From assembly GCA_046293075.1 (NCBI GenBank), contig JBKBPL010000017.1, positions 1 to 64,000 on the forward strand: a stretch of 64,000 nucleotides of DNA, read 5' to 3'. This stretch comes from Ga0077530 sp046293075. GTDB lineage: Bacteria; Pseudomonadota; Alphaproteobacteria; Rhizobiales; Hyphomicrobiaceae. The notes beneath the pieces are model-generated. The model searched no databases and was not told the origin of the DNA. It saw only the letters and a list, made by a program, of their open reading frames with translations. This document shows positions 16,037 to 26,314 of the stretch, piece after piece; the first letter of the stretch is position 1, and every line of letters starts with the position of its first letter. The position numbers were made by a program, and so were the translations under genes.

Positions 16037-17461
16037 TCACGTTGCCTTCGGCACGCCCTCGCCCGCGCCGATATCCCAGTAGAGGCCGGCCATGAGCTGA
16101 ATGGCGCTTCGCGAGAGTGGCATGAGGATGTGCTCGTCCGGCCAGTGCTGCGAGCAGGAGGCATAGGAGTGCGGGATCCAGATCGTCGGCATCCCGAGGT
16201 CGTCCGTGAAGATGTCATTGCAGATCGAGCCGCCGGTCGACGGGATGATCGCAGGCTTGACGTTGGTCGAGCGCTGCGCCGAGCCGGTCACGAACTTGGC
16301 CCAAGGGTGGTCCGGCTCAGTCCGCGTCGCGGCGAAGCCGCCATCGTTGGCGGCCGGTGGCGGCACGACCTTCACGAGCGTGTGGCCCTTGGCCGCGAGA
16401 TGCGCCCGCAGCGCCGGGATGATCTGGTCGACCGGCGTGCCGGCAACAAAGCGAAGCTGGCAATTGGCAACCGCTTTCGGCGGGATCGCATTCACCGGCC
16501 GCTCGGGTGTGCCGGTGGTGAAGGCCAGGATGTTGAACGTGTTGGCCGCATAGACGCGCTCGGCTGGTCTCAGCTCCGGCTCGCCCCACCACTCGTCCAC
16601 CTTGGGGCCCTTGTCGCCGCCATCGATCTCGACATCGGCCAGGACTTCCTTGACGGCACGCGACATCGGCGGCGCCTTCAAGGCCTCGACGAGCAGTTCG
16701 CCCTTCGGTCCGACGATGGACGCGAGTGCGTGCGCGAGGATGAAGCCGGGATTGGCAATGAGGCCCCCCCAGTTGCCCGAGTGGTGGCCGCCGTCGCGCA
16801 GGTCGACGACGAGGTCGAAGTTCAATGCACCGCGGCAGCCGAGCGAGATCGTCGGCCGATCCTGGCGCACGCGCGGCCCGTCCGATGCGATCAGCACGTC
16901 GGCCGCGAACTCCGCCTTGTGGGCGCGGACCAGCTCCTTGAGGCCCTTGGAGCCCGCTTCTTCGCCGGTCTCGATCATGAACTTGGCATTGAAGCCGAGC
17001 TTGCCGCCGCGCTCGGCCATGACCGCGGAGAGCGCGGCCATGTTGAGCGTGTGCTGGCCCTTGTTGTCGGCGGTGCCGCGCCCGTAGAGCCGGTCGCCGT
17101 CGCGCGCCGTGATCCACGGGCCCTTGCCCTTGGTCCAGCGCTCGTCCATGCCGTGCACGACGTCGCCATGGCCATAGCCGAGCACGGTTGGGAGGGCAGG
17201 ATCCTCGATGCGCGTCGCGAGCAGCACCGGCCCCTGTCCGGCAAACGGGTTCTCATAGATGCGGATGGTGAAGCCCATGGCCTCGAAAGCCGGCTTCATG
17301 TGCCCGTTGAGATAGCGGTGGCATTCGGCGAGCGCTTGGGGATCGGGGAACTTCTGGCTCTCCGTGCGCACGGCCACGCGGGCAGCCAGGTCACGCTCGA
17401 AGGCACCGCTGTCGACATAATCCTGGGCCCGGGTAATGGCGCCGGTGCGGCTCCCACTCAT
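16037..17461 (-). CDS. M20-family metallopeptidase (dipeptidase/deacylase type)
   Basis: This 474-residue dizinc hydrolase removes an amino acid or acyl group from small peptides or N-acyl compounds. Metal ligands are visible in LGYGHGDVV (His98), YGRGTADNKGQ (Asp132, bridging), IETGEEAGS (catalytic Glu167 and ligand Glu168), IASDGP (Asp194) and a C-terminal His near PDEHILMP. A lid domain follows the CRGALNFDLVVDLRDG segment. No signal peptide is present, so it acts in the cytosol. It overlaps the upstream ABC ATPase gene by 4 bp, which ties it to imported peptides. The exact substrate is unknown. Confidence 0.9.
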   Translation of the reverse strand: MSGSRTGAITRAQDYVDSGAFERDLAARVAVRTESQKFPDPQALAECHRYLNGHMKPAFEAMGFTIRIYENPFAGQGPVLLATRIEDPALPTVLGYGHGDVVHGMDERWTKGKGPWITARDGDRLYGRGTADNKGQHTLNMAALSAVMAERGGKLGFNAKFMIETGEEAGSKGLKELVRAHKAEFAADVLIASDGPRVRQDRPTISLGCRGALNFDLVVDLRDGGHHSGNWGGLIANPGFILAHALASIVGPKGELLVEALKAPPMSRAVKEVLADVEIDGGDKGPKVDEWWGEPELRPAERVYAANTFNILAFTTGTPERPVNAIPPKAVANCQLRFVAGTPVDQIIPALRAHLAAKGHTLVKVVPPPAANDGGFAATRTEPDHPWAKFVTGSAQRSTNVKPAIIPSTGGSICNDIFTDDLGMPTIWIPHSYASCSQHWPDEHILMPLSRSAIQLMAGLYWDIGAGEGVPKAT

Positions 17462-18491
17462 GCAGCAGATTCCTTTTTCACGTCGTCATCATAGAGGTGG
17501 CACTCGACCATGCCGGCGGCGCTCGTCAACGGGCGCGGCACGAGCGCGTCGCAGGGCCCAAAGCGGCGCGCACAGCGCGGATGGAAACGGCAGCCCGCCG
17601 GCATGTCGAGCGGGTTTGGATAGGCCGCGCCGAGCTGCGTGTCCGGCACGCCGAGGCCGGGCTCGGGCGTCAGCACGGATTTCAGCAGCGCTTCCGTGTA
17701 GGGATGGCGCGGATTGCGGAAGAGCGTGTCCGTATCCGTCTGCTCGACGATGCGGCCGAGATACATGACCGCGACGCGATCCGCCATGTGCTCGACGACG
17801 GCCAGATTGTGGCTGATCAGCAGGTACGTGAGCCCGAGATCGCGGCGCAGGTCCTGCAGCAGGTTCAGGATCTGCGACTGCACGGAAACATCGAGCGCCG
17901 AGGTCGGCTCGTCGCAGATGACCATGCGCGGCCGGTTGATGAGGGCGCGGGCGATGGCAACGCGCTGGCGCTGGCCACCCGAGAGCTGGCTCGGGTAATT
18001 ATCGTAGAGCCGTCGTGCGAGCCCGACGAGCTCCATCATCTCGAGGACTCTCTTGCGTTCTTCCTCGCTGCTGACACCGCCCTGCACGCGGAGTGGAAGG
18101 CCGATGATGGAGCCGACCGACTTTCGCGGATTGAGCGACGAGTAGGGATCCTGGAAGACCGGCTGCACGAGGCGGGCGACGTCGCGACGCTTCATGCCCG
18201 CGAGCGGCTGTCCGTCGATCTTCAACGTGCCCGAGGATGGCGGCAGCAGGCCAAGCAGCATCCGTGCGAGCGTGGTCTTGCCGCAGCCGGACTCGCCGAC
18301 GAGCCCGACAACCTCGCCCTGGCGGATCGTGAGACTGACACCGTTGACGGCGTGCAGCGGCTTCTTGGCCCGCATGAAGCCCTGCGAGACCATGAACATG
18401 CGCGTGACGTCGATCGCTTCGAGCATCGCGGGCGCGGTCGCCGCGGCGCCGGTTTGGGGTTCTGGCGGTGTGCGCAGGGCGGTCGTGGTGC

Positions 18492-18495
<4 letters not shown>
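17458..18495 (-). CDS. Peptide ABC transporter ATPase, DppF/OppF family
   Basis: This 345-residue ATPase is one of a pair that drives peptide import. Walker A GESGCGKT is at about 67-74, signature LSGGQRQRV, and Walker B VICDEPTSALD. The C-terminal oligopeptide-transporter segment has the Cys cluster seen in GCRFHPRCARRFGPCD, which in this family can hold an iron-sulfur cluster. The start at ATG 18495 overlaps the DppD stop by 4 bp; a longer in-frame reading begins inside that gene and is not used. It overlaps the M20 peptidase downstream. Confidence 0.93.
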
Positions 18496-19508
<1,013 letters not shown>

Positions 19509-19557
19509 AGGTCTCCCAGGTTCTTCTCGGTTCTGCTCTCAGGGTTTGGGCGGCGCT

Positions 19558-20493
19558 CTAGCTGCGGTTCTCCGGCGCGGTCACGTCGCGCAGGCCATCC
19601 CCGACGAGGTTGATCGACAGCACGAGCATGAAGAGCGCGATGCCCGGGATCGCGATCAGCCAGGGATCAAAGTACATGAGCCCCTTGGCCTCGGAAATCA
19701 TGAGGCCCCAGGACGGTGTCGGCGGCTGCACGCCGAGGCCGAGGAACGACAGCGCCGCCTCGAGCAGGATTGCATGCGCCATCTCGAGCGTCGCCACGAC
19801 GATCAGATGGTTCATGACGTTGGGCGCGATCTCGGTCAGCACGATGCGCAGATGCGAACAGCCAAGCGCCTCAGCGGCCGTGACGAACTCGAGCGAGCGC
19901 ACCTGCTGCGTTGCCGATCGCATGACGACCGCAAATCGGTCCCAGATCAGCAGGCCAAGCACCCAGATGACCACCGTCAGGGACGATCCGATGATGCTGA
20001 CGACAGCAAGCGCGACCAGGATCACGGGCATCGAGAGGCGCGTCGTGATGAGGAAATTGACGAACATGTCGACGCGCCCGCCGAAGTAGCCCGCCATCAC
20101 GCCGAGAACGGTGCCGATGAAGCCAGAGATGATCATCGCCGAGAAGCCGATCAGCAGCGAGACCTGCGCACCGTGATAGAGCCGCGAGAGATAGTCGCGC
20201 CCCAGGTGGTCGGTGCCGAGGGGATGGCTCCACGTGGCCTTGGGGCTGTCGTGCCAGATGGGCGGGATCAGCTTGCGGCCGAGCTGCTGGTCATAGGCAT
20301 CGTGCGGCGAGATGATGTTGGCGAGGAGCGCCATTGCAATGATGGCGATCAGTACGAACGCGCCGAACATCAGGCCGAAGTGGCCGAAGATGCGCCGCCG
20401 CATCATGACGCCCGGCGAAGGCGCCAGGATCTCCTCGGCGGTCTGCACGCCGGCGCGGGCGAGTGTCGTGCGGGTGATGGTCGTCTGAGCCAT
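19558..20493 (-). CDS. Peptide ABC transporter permease, DppC family
   Basis: This 311-residue inner-membrane permease has an N-terminal cytosolic tail of about 35 residues and then six helices. HPLGTDHLGRDYLSRLYHGA and LSFLGLGVQPPTPSWG are DppC family signatures, and the EAA loop EFVTAAEALGCSHLRIVLTE binds the ATPases. The LGTDHLGRD segment is displaced by a longer periplasmic insert (IPPIWHDSPKATWSH). It starts 1 bp after the DppB-like stop. Peptide specificity cannot be read from the permease. Confidence 0.92.
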   Translation of the reverse strand: MAQTTITRTTLARAGVQTAEEILAPSPGVMMRRRIFGHFGLMFGAFVLIAIIAMALLANIISPHDAYDQQLGRKLIPPIWHDSPKATWSHPLGTDHLGRDYLSRLYHGAQVSLLIGFSAMIISGFIGTVLGVMAGYFGGRVDMFVNFLITTRLSMPVILVALAVVSIIGSSLTVVIWVLGLLIWDRFAVVMRSATQQVRSLEFVTAAEALGCSHLRIVLTEIAPNVMNHLIVVATLEMAHAILLEAALSFLGLGVQPPTPSWGLMISEAKGLMYFDPWLIAIPGIALFMLVLSINLVGDGLRDVTAPENRS

Positions 20494-20494
20494 G

Positions 20495-21412
20495 TCAGGT
20501 CACCCTGATGCGCGGATCGAGGAAAGCGTTGAGCATGTCGGCGAGGAAGGTGATGACGACATAAATGATTGAGAGGATCAGCACGATGGCCTGCATCATC
20601 GGCAGATCCTTGCGCTGGATCGACTCCCAGGCGAGGTAGCCAAGACCGTTGATCTGGAAGATCGTCTCGATCACGATCGACCCGCCGAGCATGAAGCCGA
20701 ACTGGACGGCGGCGAGCGCAACGACCGGGATCACCGCATTGCGCAGCGCGTGCTTGAAGAGCACCGTCATCGGCCGCAGGCCCTTCGCGCGCGCGGTGCG
20801 GATGTAGTCGGAGCCCAGCACCTCGAGCATGCCGGCGCGCGTGAGCCGCATCACCGCCGGAGCAACGTTATAGCCGAGCGCGACCGCCGGCATGACGAAG
20901 TTCCACCAGCTGTCCTGACCGGTGATCGGCAACCAGCGCAGCATGACGCCGAACACGAGAATCAGCGTGAGGCCGAACCAGAAGGTCGGCATCGCCTGGC
21001 CCACGACGGCGAGCGTCAGGGCCACGCGGTCGACGATGCTGTTCGGCCGCACGGCGGCGAGGACGCCGAGCGGGATCGCCAGCGTCAGACCGAAGGTGAT
21101 GGCGCAGGCGCCGAGCAGCATGGTGGTCGGCAGGCGCTCGAAGATCACGTCGGCGACCGGCTGGCGCAGATTGTAGGAGCGCCCGAGATCGCCGTGCAGA
21201 GCATTCCAGAGCCAGTCGAAGTACTGGATGATGATCGGGCGATCGAAGCCATAGAAGCGGCGGATGTTCTCGATGTCCTCGATGCGTGCGCCCTCGCCGG
21301 CGATCGTGATGGCGGGATCGCCCGAGATGTAGACCATCGAGAAGGTAATCAGCGACACGGTCAGCGCCACAAGGATCGCCACACCGAGCCGCTTCAGCGC
21401 ATAGATCGCCAT
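20495..21412 (-). CDS. Peptide ABC transporter permease, DppB family
   Basis: This 305-residue permease opens with the typical N-terminal helix MAIYALKRLGVAILVALTVS and has six membrane segments. HGDLGRSY and the EAA loop YIRTARAKGLRPMTVLFKHA are DppB signatures. Start: ATG 21412 is chosen. A TTG at 21439 with GGGAG 4 nt upstream would add nine polar residues and cannot be excluded. The gene is preceded by a nested hairpin (21444-21484) that separates it from the binding-protein gene. Confidence 0.92.
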   Translation of the reverse strand: MAIYALKRLGVAILVALTVSLITFSMVYISGDPAITIAGEGARIEDIENIRRFYGFDRPIIIQYFDWLWNALHGDLGRSYNLRQPVADVIFERLPTTMLLGACAITFGLTLAIPLGVLAAVRPNSIVDRVALTLAVVGQAMPTFWFGLTLILVFGVMLRWLPITGQDSWWNFVMPAVALGYNVAPAVMRLTRAGMLEVLGSDYIRTARAKGLRPMTVLFKHALRNAVIPVVALAAVQFGFMLGGSIVIETIFQINGLGYLAWESIQRKDLPMMQAIVLILSIIYVVITFLADMLNAFLDPRIRVT

Positions 21413-21443
21413 GGGCGCGTCTGCTCTCGAAAAACTCAAAGGC

Positions 21444-21484
21444 TCCCGGGGGCAGCCGACGTCAGATCGGCAGCGCCCGGGAGA
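21444..21484 (-). promoter_or_regulatory. Nested hairpin between dppA-like and dppB-like genes
   Basis: An outer 8-bp stem CTCCCGGG/CCCGGGAG (21444-21451 with 21477-21484) encloses an inner 5-bp stem GCCGA/TCGGC (21456-21460 with 21468-21472). It lies 37 nt after the binding-protein stop and 31 nt before the permease start on the minus strand. No T-run follows. The likely role is partial termination or 3'-end protection of the binding-protein mRNA. Confidence 0.55.
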
Positions 21485-21521
21485 TCATCGGTGGAGACCT
21501 AGCCGGCCAAATCGGCGCGCC

Positions 21522-23057
21522 TTACTTCCACTTTGACCTGTAGAACTGCGGCGTCTCGTCGGACGTGGGCTTGAAGTCGAGGTCCTTCGAGTACGCGTAG
21601 TACTTGGCATAGGTGAAGAGCGGCACCCAGTAAGCCTCGTCGGCGATCTTCTTGAGCGCCTTGTCCCAGAGGGCCCTGCGCTTCTCGGTATCGATCGTGC
21701 CGTTGGCCTCCTGGATGATCGCGATCACCTCCTTGTCCTGGGAGAGATCGTCCGGCGAGCCGGTGAAGAAGTGGCCGGCGCTGGCCGAGACGTCGGGAAT
21801 GGAGCTCGAGCCCCAGGTCATATTGGCGGCTGCCACCTGACCCTTGTGGATGGCCTGAACGAGCGGGCCATACTGGAGATAGACGAGGCGTGGCTTGAGC
21901 CCGACCCGGACGAGGTCGCCGATCACGGCCTCGGTGATGTGGCGCTCGCGATAGGCGTGCAGATCGAACTCGAAGCCACTGGGGTGGCCGGCGTCGGCCA
22001 GGAGCTTCTTCGCCTTGTCGGGATTATAGTCGTACTTCGTCACGTCCTCCGAGCAACCGAACTGGTCAGGATGGCACGGCGAGTGGATGACCTGCGAGGG
22101 CGCGCCGACGAGATTATCGACGAGCGATTTGCGGTTGATCGCGTGATAGAAAGCCTGCCGGACGCGCTTGTCCATGAAGCGCTTGTCGGGCGAGCGACCT
22201 GTCGCATCGAAGGTCAGGTACGAGATGCGCAGCGTCTTGGCCTTCTCGACCGTGATGTTCGGCGCCCGCATCAGCCGCTCGGCCTCATCCTTGGGGACGT
22301 CCCAGACCCAGTCGATGGCGCCGGTCATCAGCTCGGCGAGACGCGTGTTCGAGTCCTTGATCGTGCGGAACATGATCTTGCTGATCTGCGGCTTGCCCTT
22401 GGGGCTGCCGTCCCAGTAGTTGGGATTCTTCTCCATGAGCACGGACTGGCCCGGCTTGATGTCCGCGACCTTGTAGGGGCCGGTGCCGTCGGAGGGTACG
22501 GCGCCGAAGTCCTTTTTGCCGTCTGGCCGCGCGGGCGCCTTCTCGTAGTGGCCCTTCGGCAGGATATTACCGGAGCCGGCGAGGAAGACGAGCGCCGTCG
22601 GGAACGGCTTGTCCATCACGAGGCGGACCTTGTGCTTGTCGAGCACCTCCGCCTTCTTGATCCAGCTCAGGTAGGAGCGGTTGAACGAGCCGTTGGCCGG
22701 GTCGACGATGAAGTTAAGCGTATAGGCGACGTCCTCGGCGTCGAGCTCCTTGCCGGAGTGGAACTTCACGCCCTTGCGGATATTGAGATCGAGCGTGGTG
22801 TCGTTCTCCCACTTCCATGACTCGGCGAGCAGCGGCACCGGCTTGTAGTTCTCGTCGAGGTGGACGAGGCGATCGAAGATCAGCGTGCCAATGATCACGA
22901 GCTCGCGCGTGTTGAGATAGCTCGAGTCGGTGATCGGGTTCTCGCGGTCGGTAGCCCAGACGAGCGTATCGTTGGCCTTCCCGGCCTGTGCTGGCGGCCC
23001 CCAAAGGGCAGAGACGGCAAGGGCGGTGGCTGCAAGACCGAGTACATAGCGCCGCAT
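21522..23057 (-). CDS. Peptide ABC transporter substrate-binding protein (SBP family 5)
   Basis: This 511-residue precursor has a signal peptide MRRYVLGLAATALAVSALWG, cleaved near PAQA-GK. The mature protein has the family 5 pattern: LAESWKWENDTTLDLNIRKG, VKFHSGKELDAEDVAYTL, GTGPYKVADIKPG, and DKRVRQAFYHAINRKSL. It would deliver peptides, or haem as in E. coli DppA, to the DppBC permease. Start: ATG 23057 with AGGAGGG 7 nt upstream. It is the first gene of the minus-strand operon that continues through two permeases, two ATPases, the M20 peptidase and the ChaN-like gene. Confidence 0.92.
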   Translation of the reverse strand: MRRYVLGLAATALAVSALWGPPAQAGKANDTLVWATDRENPITDSSYLNTRELVIIGTLIFDRLVHLDENYKPVPLLAESWKWENDTTLDLNIRKGVKFHSGKELDAEDVAYTLNFIVDPANGSFNRSYLSWIKKAEVLDKHKVRLVMDKPFPTALVFLAGSGNILPKGHYEKAPARPDGKKDFGAVPSDGTGPYKVADIKPGQSVLMEKNPNYWDGSPKGKPQISKIMFRTIKDSNTRLAELMTGAIDWVWDVPKDEAERLMRAPNITVEKAKTLRISYLTFDATGRSPDKRFMDKRVRQAFYHAINRKSLVDNLVGAPSQVIHSPCHPDQFGCSEDVTKYDYNPDKAKKLLADAGHPSGFEFDLHAYRERHITEAVIGDLVRVGLKPRLVYLQYGPLVQAIHKGQVAAANMTWGSSSIPDVSASAGHFFTGSPDDLSQDKEVIAIIQEANGTIDTEKRRALWDKALKKIADEAYWVPLFTYAKYYAYSKDLDFKPTSDETPQFYRSKWK

Positions 23058-23405
23058 GGGCGGACCCTCCTGTTGATTGAATGTGCCGGCTGCGGTCGCG
23101 GCTGTGCGGACCTTCGCCCGCAAGTTCCCACCAAAATGGGCGCAAATGCAAGGGGTTTAGTCCCTCCATCGAGCGCGCTCGGTAAATCATCGCGCCGTGC
23201 TGCGTCCATCGCTGCGCAGAGCCGCGTGCGGGCCGCCTTGCCTTGGCCTACACGGGCGTGCACTGAGGGTGCGCAGCGCAGCCGATTCGATTTGGTGTCA
23301 GACGACGCGCGGCGGGGGTCCGTAACCGATTGACGCGGAGCGGGTATCAGGATCGAGGGCCCTCGATGTCGCCAAGGATCGTGCCGGATAGCCGCAGAGG
23401 AACGC
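23058..23405. promoter_or_regulatory. Divergent intergenic region (peptide operon / DMT transporter)
   Basis: These 348 bp hold no convincing gene. They must contain the promoters of both divergent units. Visible elements are the dppA-like ribosome site near the left end and a TTGACG hexamer at 23330-23335 that lacks a good -10 at normal spacing. A perfect 16-bp palindrome lies at 23352-23367. Confidence 0.5.
23352..23367. promoter_or_regulatory. 16-bp perfect palindrome, candidate operator
   Basis: ATCGAGGGCCCTCGAT is fully self-complementary and lies 38 bp before the GTG start of the DMT transporter. Its place suggests a binding site for a dimeric regulator. No regulator gene is adjacent, and an RNA hairpin without a loop is unlikely. 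Confidence 0.4.
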
Positions 23406-24371
23406 GTGTCGGACAACGAGAAGTCTTCCGGTGACATATCACCTCTGGCGAAACGACGCGATCCGCGCCCACTCGTGCGGGACGATCCCATTCGCGCGGT
23501 GCTCTGGATCACGGCGGCCATGGCGCTCTTCGCCATTCTCGCCGCAGCATCGCGCAAGGCGGCGCTCATGGGCATGCATCCGCTGCAGGTGGTCTTCCTG
23601 CGCAATCTGTCTGCAACGATCTTTCTGATGCCGATGCTGATGGTGCGCGGCCGTTCGCTGCTGCGGTCCAATGCCATCCATCTCTATGGCGTGCGTGTCG
23701 GCATCTCGATCTTCTCGATGACGGCGTGGTTCTATGCCTTGGCGCTCATTCCTGTCGCCGAGGTGACGGCGATCGGCTTCCTTGCCCCCTTGTTCGGAAC
23801 ACTCGGCGCCATCGTCTTCCTTGGCGAGAAGGTGCGCGTTCGCCGCTGGACTGCGCTCATCGTCGGCTTTCTGGGCGCGATGATCATATTGCGGCCGGGC
23901 AGCGAGCCCATCGGGCTCGGCCAGGCCTTCGCCATCTTCAACGCGATGAGCGCGGGTCTTATGACCGTGCTTCTGAAGCAGCTCGCGAGCGAGGATGATT
24001 CCGGCAAGATCGTCTTTCTCACGACGATCCTGATGCTGCCGCCGACGCTCATTCCGGCGTTGTTCGTGTGGCAGAACCCGGGTTGGGAGTATCTGCCGGT
24101 CGTTCTCACCATCGGGCTGACGGCCGTCGTTGGGCACTACTGCCTCATGCGCGGCTTCGCCTCGACCGAGGCCTCGCTGGTCATGACCTTCGATTTCTCG
24201 CGGTTGCCGTTCGCCGTGCTCATCGGCTGGTGGATGTTCGGCGAGCTGACGGATATCTGGACCTGGGTTGGCGCCGCGATCATTTTCGCGTCGGCGATCT
24301 ACATTACACGCCGCGAGGCGAAGCTGCGCAGCCAGGCGCGGCTCGAGAAGCTCGCGAAAAAGGGCGAGTGA
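23406..24371 (+). CDS. DMT-superfamily transporter (EamA domains)
   Basis: This 321-residue membrane protein has ten hydrophobic helices arranged as two EamA repeats (about 33-165 and 175-305). EVTAIGFLAPLFGTLGAIVF ends the first repeat and ASLVMTFDFSRLPFAVLIGW marks the second. Members export metabolites such as amino acids, nucleosides or riboflavin. The cargo is not predictable here. It starts at GTG 23406 with GAGGA 5 nt upstream. The C-terminus is a basic cytosolic helix. It is convergent with the Nudix gene 20 bp downstream. Confidence 0.88.
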   Translation: MSDNEKSSGDISPLAKRRDPRPLVRDDPIRAVLWITAAMALFAILAAASRKAALMGMHPLQVVFLRNLSATIFLMPMLMVRGRSLLRSNAIHLYGVRVGISIFSMTAWFYALALIPVAEVTAIGFLAPLFGTLGAIVFLGEKVRVRRWTALIVGFLGAMIILRPGSEPIGLGQAFAIFNAMSAGLMTVLLKQLASEDDSGKIVFLTTILMLPPTLIPALFVWQNPGWEYLPVVLTIGLTAVVGHYCLMRGFASTEASLVMTFDFSRLPFAVLIGWWMFGELTDIWTWVGAAIIFASAIYITRREAKLRSQARLEKLAKKGE

Positions 24372-24391
24372 TGCGCGGCCCTCAGCAGCCC

Positions 24392-25024
24392 TCAGCGCCA
24401 GGCGAAGCGTGGCTGCTCGAGGTGGGCAACGCGGGTCGGCGCGCCGCGCAAGGCGACCTCGCGGAACTGGTAGAGTACGGCGGCCGTCGGCGCGTGCAGG
24501 GTGTGGCCGATCGTTGCGAGCGGCACGCCGAAGATCGGCTCCGGGCCGTCATGCGGCGGCTGGAAGTCCGGGACCCCCGGCGCATCGAGCTCCCGCAGCG
24601 GGATGCGGAACACGCGGGCGACCTCATTCGGGTCCGGAGCCAATTCGATCGCCGGTCCGCCCCAGACGACCACCGGTGTGATGCAGAAGCCCGAACGCGT
24701 CGGGTAGTCATCGAGCCGGCCGAGAATGGCCGAGGGCGCAAGTTGGAGGCCGAGTTCCTCCGCCGTCTCGCGCAGGGCAGCCGCTTCCGGTGTTTCGCCG
24801 GCGTCCATGCGTCCGCCGGGGAGCGCATACTGCCCGGCGTGCCGTCTCAGGTGCTGCGGCCGGCGCGTGAGCAGCACGGCGGCCTCCGCCGCGTCCTCGC
24901 CCGCGGCGACGATGATGGCGACAGCCGCGTGACGGAGCGCAGGATCGCTGATCGCGTGGCGCTCGAAGACCGCAATACGTGCGGCCATCCGCTCCCGCAG
25001 AGCAGGCGCAAACGCATAGGGCAT
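24392..25024 (-). CDS. Nudix hydrolase, CoA pyrophosphatase type
   Basis: This 210-residue Nudix enzyme has a complete Nudix box from Gly71 to Leu93 (GRMDAGETPEAAALRETAEE with the flanking Gly and LGL). Just upstream, LLTRRPQHLRRHAGQYALPG matches the UPF0035 pattern that marks CoA pyrophosphatases such as NudL, Pcd1 and NUDT7. Such enzymes cut CoA or acyl-CoA into phosphopantetheine and 3',5'-ADP. Start ATG 25024 has GGAGAG about 10 nt upstream. It begins 22 bp after the CoA-transferase stop, so it probably trims CoA esters made or used by the neighbouring transferase and lyase. Confidence 0.88.
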   Translation of the reverse strand: MPYAFAPALRERMAARIAVFERHAISDPALRHAAVAIIVAAGEDAAEAAVLLTRRPQHLRRHAGQYALPGGRMDAGETPEAAALRETAEELGLQLAPSAILGRLDDYPTRSGFCITPVVVWGGPAIELAPDPNEVARVFRIPLRELDAPGVPDFQPPHDGPEPIFGVPLATIGHTLHAPTAAVLYQFREVALRGAPTRVAHLEQPRFAWR

Positions 25025-25046
25025 GGTTGCCGGCTCTCCTGCCACG

Positions 25047-26276
25047 TCACACCACGCCCTTGTCCTTGAGGCGGCCGAGATCGCCATCGCTCAATCCGAG
25101 CAGCCCCTTGTAGATCTCGTCGTTATGCTCGCCGAGCCTCGGGCCGAGCCACTCGACCTTGCCGGGCGTATCGGAGAGACGCGGCACGACGTTAGGCATC
25201 GCGATCTCGCCGACGCGCGGATCGCTCATGCGCAGGATGTTCCCGCGCGCGGCGTAGTGCGGATCCGTGAAGATATCAGCTACCGAGTAGACCGGGCCGC
25301 ACGGCACTTCGAACTTGTCGCATTCGGCGATGCAGTCCGCGAGCGTGAACGTCGCCGTCCATTGTCCGACCCAGGCATCGATCTCGTTGCGATCGCGATC
25401 GCGGTCGGCGATCTTGCCCCACTTGCCCTCGCCAGCCAACTCCGGCGCGCCCATGGCTTCGGCGAGGCGGGCAAAGATCTTGTCCGAGGTGCACGCGATC
25501 GCGATCCACTTGCCATCTTTTGTCGGGTAGTGGCTGTGCGGGCAGACGTTGACGGTGCCGGGCCCCATGCGCTCACGCACATAGCCCTTGTAGCTGTAGG
25601 CCGCCACCAGCTCGTCGAGAATGCGGAAGACAGACTCGTAGAGGCCAATGTCAATGTATTGCCCGCGCCCCGTCATGTCGCGCGCGCGCAGTGCGTACAT
25701 CACGCCGAGCGAGCCGTAGAGCCCGGAGAGATAGTCGGGGATCGTCGCCGAGCCCGGCGTCGTCGGCGGGCGGTCGGGGAACCCAGCAAGATAGGAAAGC
25801 CCGCCGAAGGCATTGCCGATCCGTCCGAAGCCGGGGCGCGGACTGTAGGGCCCGGTCTGACCGAACCCAGAGATGCGCACCATGATGAGCTTATGGTTCT
25901 CGGCCTTCAGCGTCTCCCAGCCGAGGCCCCATTTCTCAAGCGTGCCCGGCTGGAAGTTCTCGACGAGTACGTCAGCCTGGCGGACGAGGCGCTTGAGGAG
26001 ATCCGCACCGTCGGGCTTCCTCAGATCGAGGGTGATGCACTTCTTGTTGCGCGTCTCCTGAAGCCAGGGGAGCGAGTCGCCCGAGGGCGTCATCGTGCCG
26101 AACTTTCTCAGCGCGTCGCCGACCTTGGGCAGCTCGATCTTGATGACCTCGGCGCCGAACTCGGCGAGCTGGGTCGTGCAGTAGGGTCCGGCGAGGAAGC
26201 TCGATACGTCGAGCACGCGGATACCCTGCAGGGCCTTCACGGTTGGGTGCGGGGAGGGGGCGCTTTCGCCGGCCAT
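25047..26276 (-). CDS. Class III CoA-transferase (CaiB/BaiF/Frc family)
   Basis: This 409-residue protein transfers CoA between carboxylic acids through an enzyme-bound acyl anhydride. Family marks are IRVLDVSSFLAGPYCTTQLA, EFGAEVIKIELP, NKKCITLDLRKPDG, VLVENFQPGTLEKWGLGW and the segment TIPDYLSGLYG, whose Asp is the likely catalytic nucleophile. Start ATG 26276 has GAAGGAA 7 nt upstream. A much longer in-frame reading runs through the lyase gene antisense to nothing and is not credible. It lies between a CitE-like lyase and a CoA pyrophosphatase on one strand. This trio resembles citramalyl-CoA or malyl-CoA cleavage modules. Substrates are unknown. Confidence 0.92.
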   Translation of the reverse strand: MAGESAPSPHPTVKALQGIRVLDVSSFLAGPYCTTQLAEFGAEVIKIELPKVGDALRKFGTMTPSGDSLPWLQETRNKKCITLDLRKPDGADLLKRLVRQADVLVENFQPGTLEKWGLGWETLKAENHKLIMVRISGFGQTGPYSPRPGFGRIGNAFGGLSYLAGFPDRPPTTPGSATIPDYLSGLYGSLGVMYALRARDMTGRGQYIDIGLYESVFRILDELVAAYSYKGYVRERMGPGTVNVCPHSHYPTKDGKWIAIACTSDKIFARLAEAMGAPELAGEGKWGKIADRDRDRNEIDAWVGQWTATFTLADCIAECDKFEVPCGPVYSVADIFTDPHYAARGNILRMSDPRVGEIAMPNVVPRLSDTPGKVEWLGPRLGEHNDEIYKGLLGLSDGDLGRLKDKGVV

Positions 26277-26314
26277 GGGTGCGTTTCCTTCTCGTGTTCG
26301 TTGACTTTGGCTGC

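Noticed and set aside
15803..17494. Long plus-strand frame across the M20 peptidase and ChaN-like genes
   Set aside because: It spans two real minus-strand genes and has the low-complexity composition of an antisense shadow.
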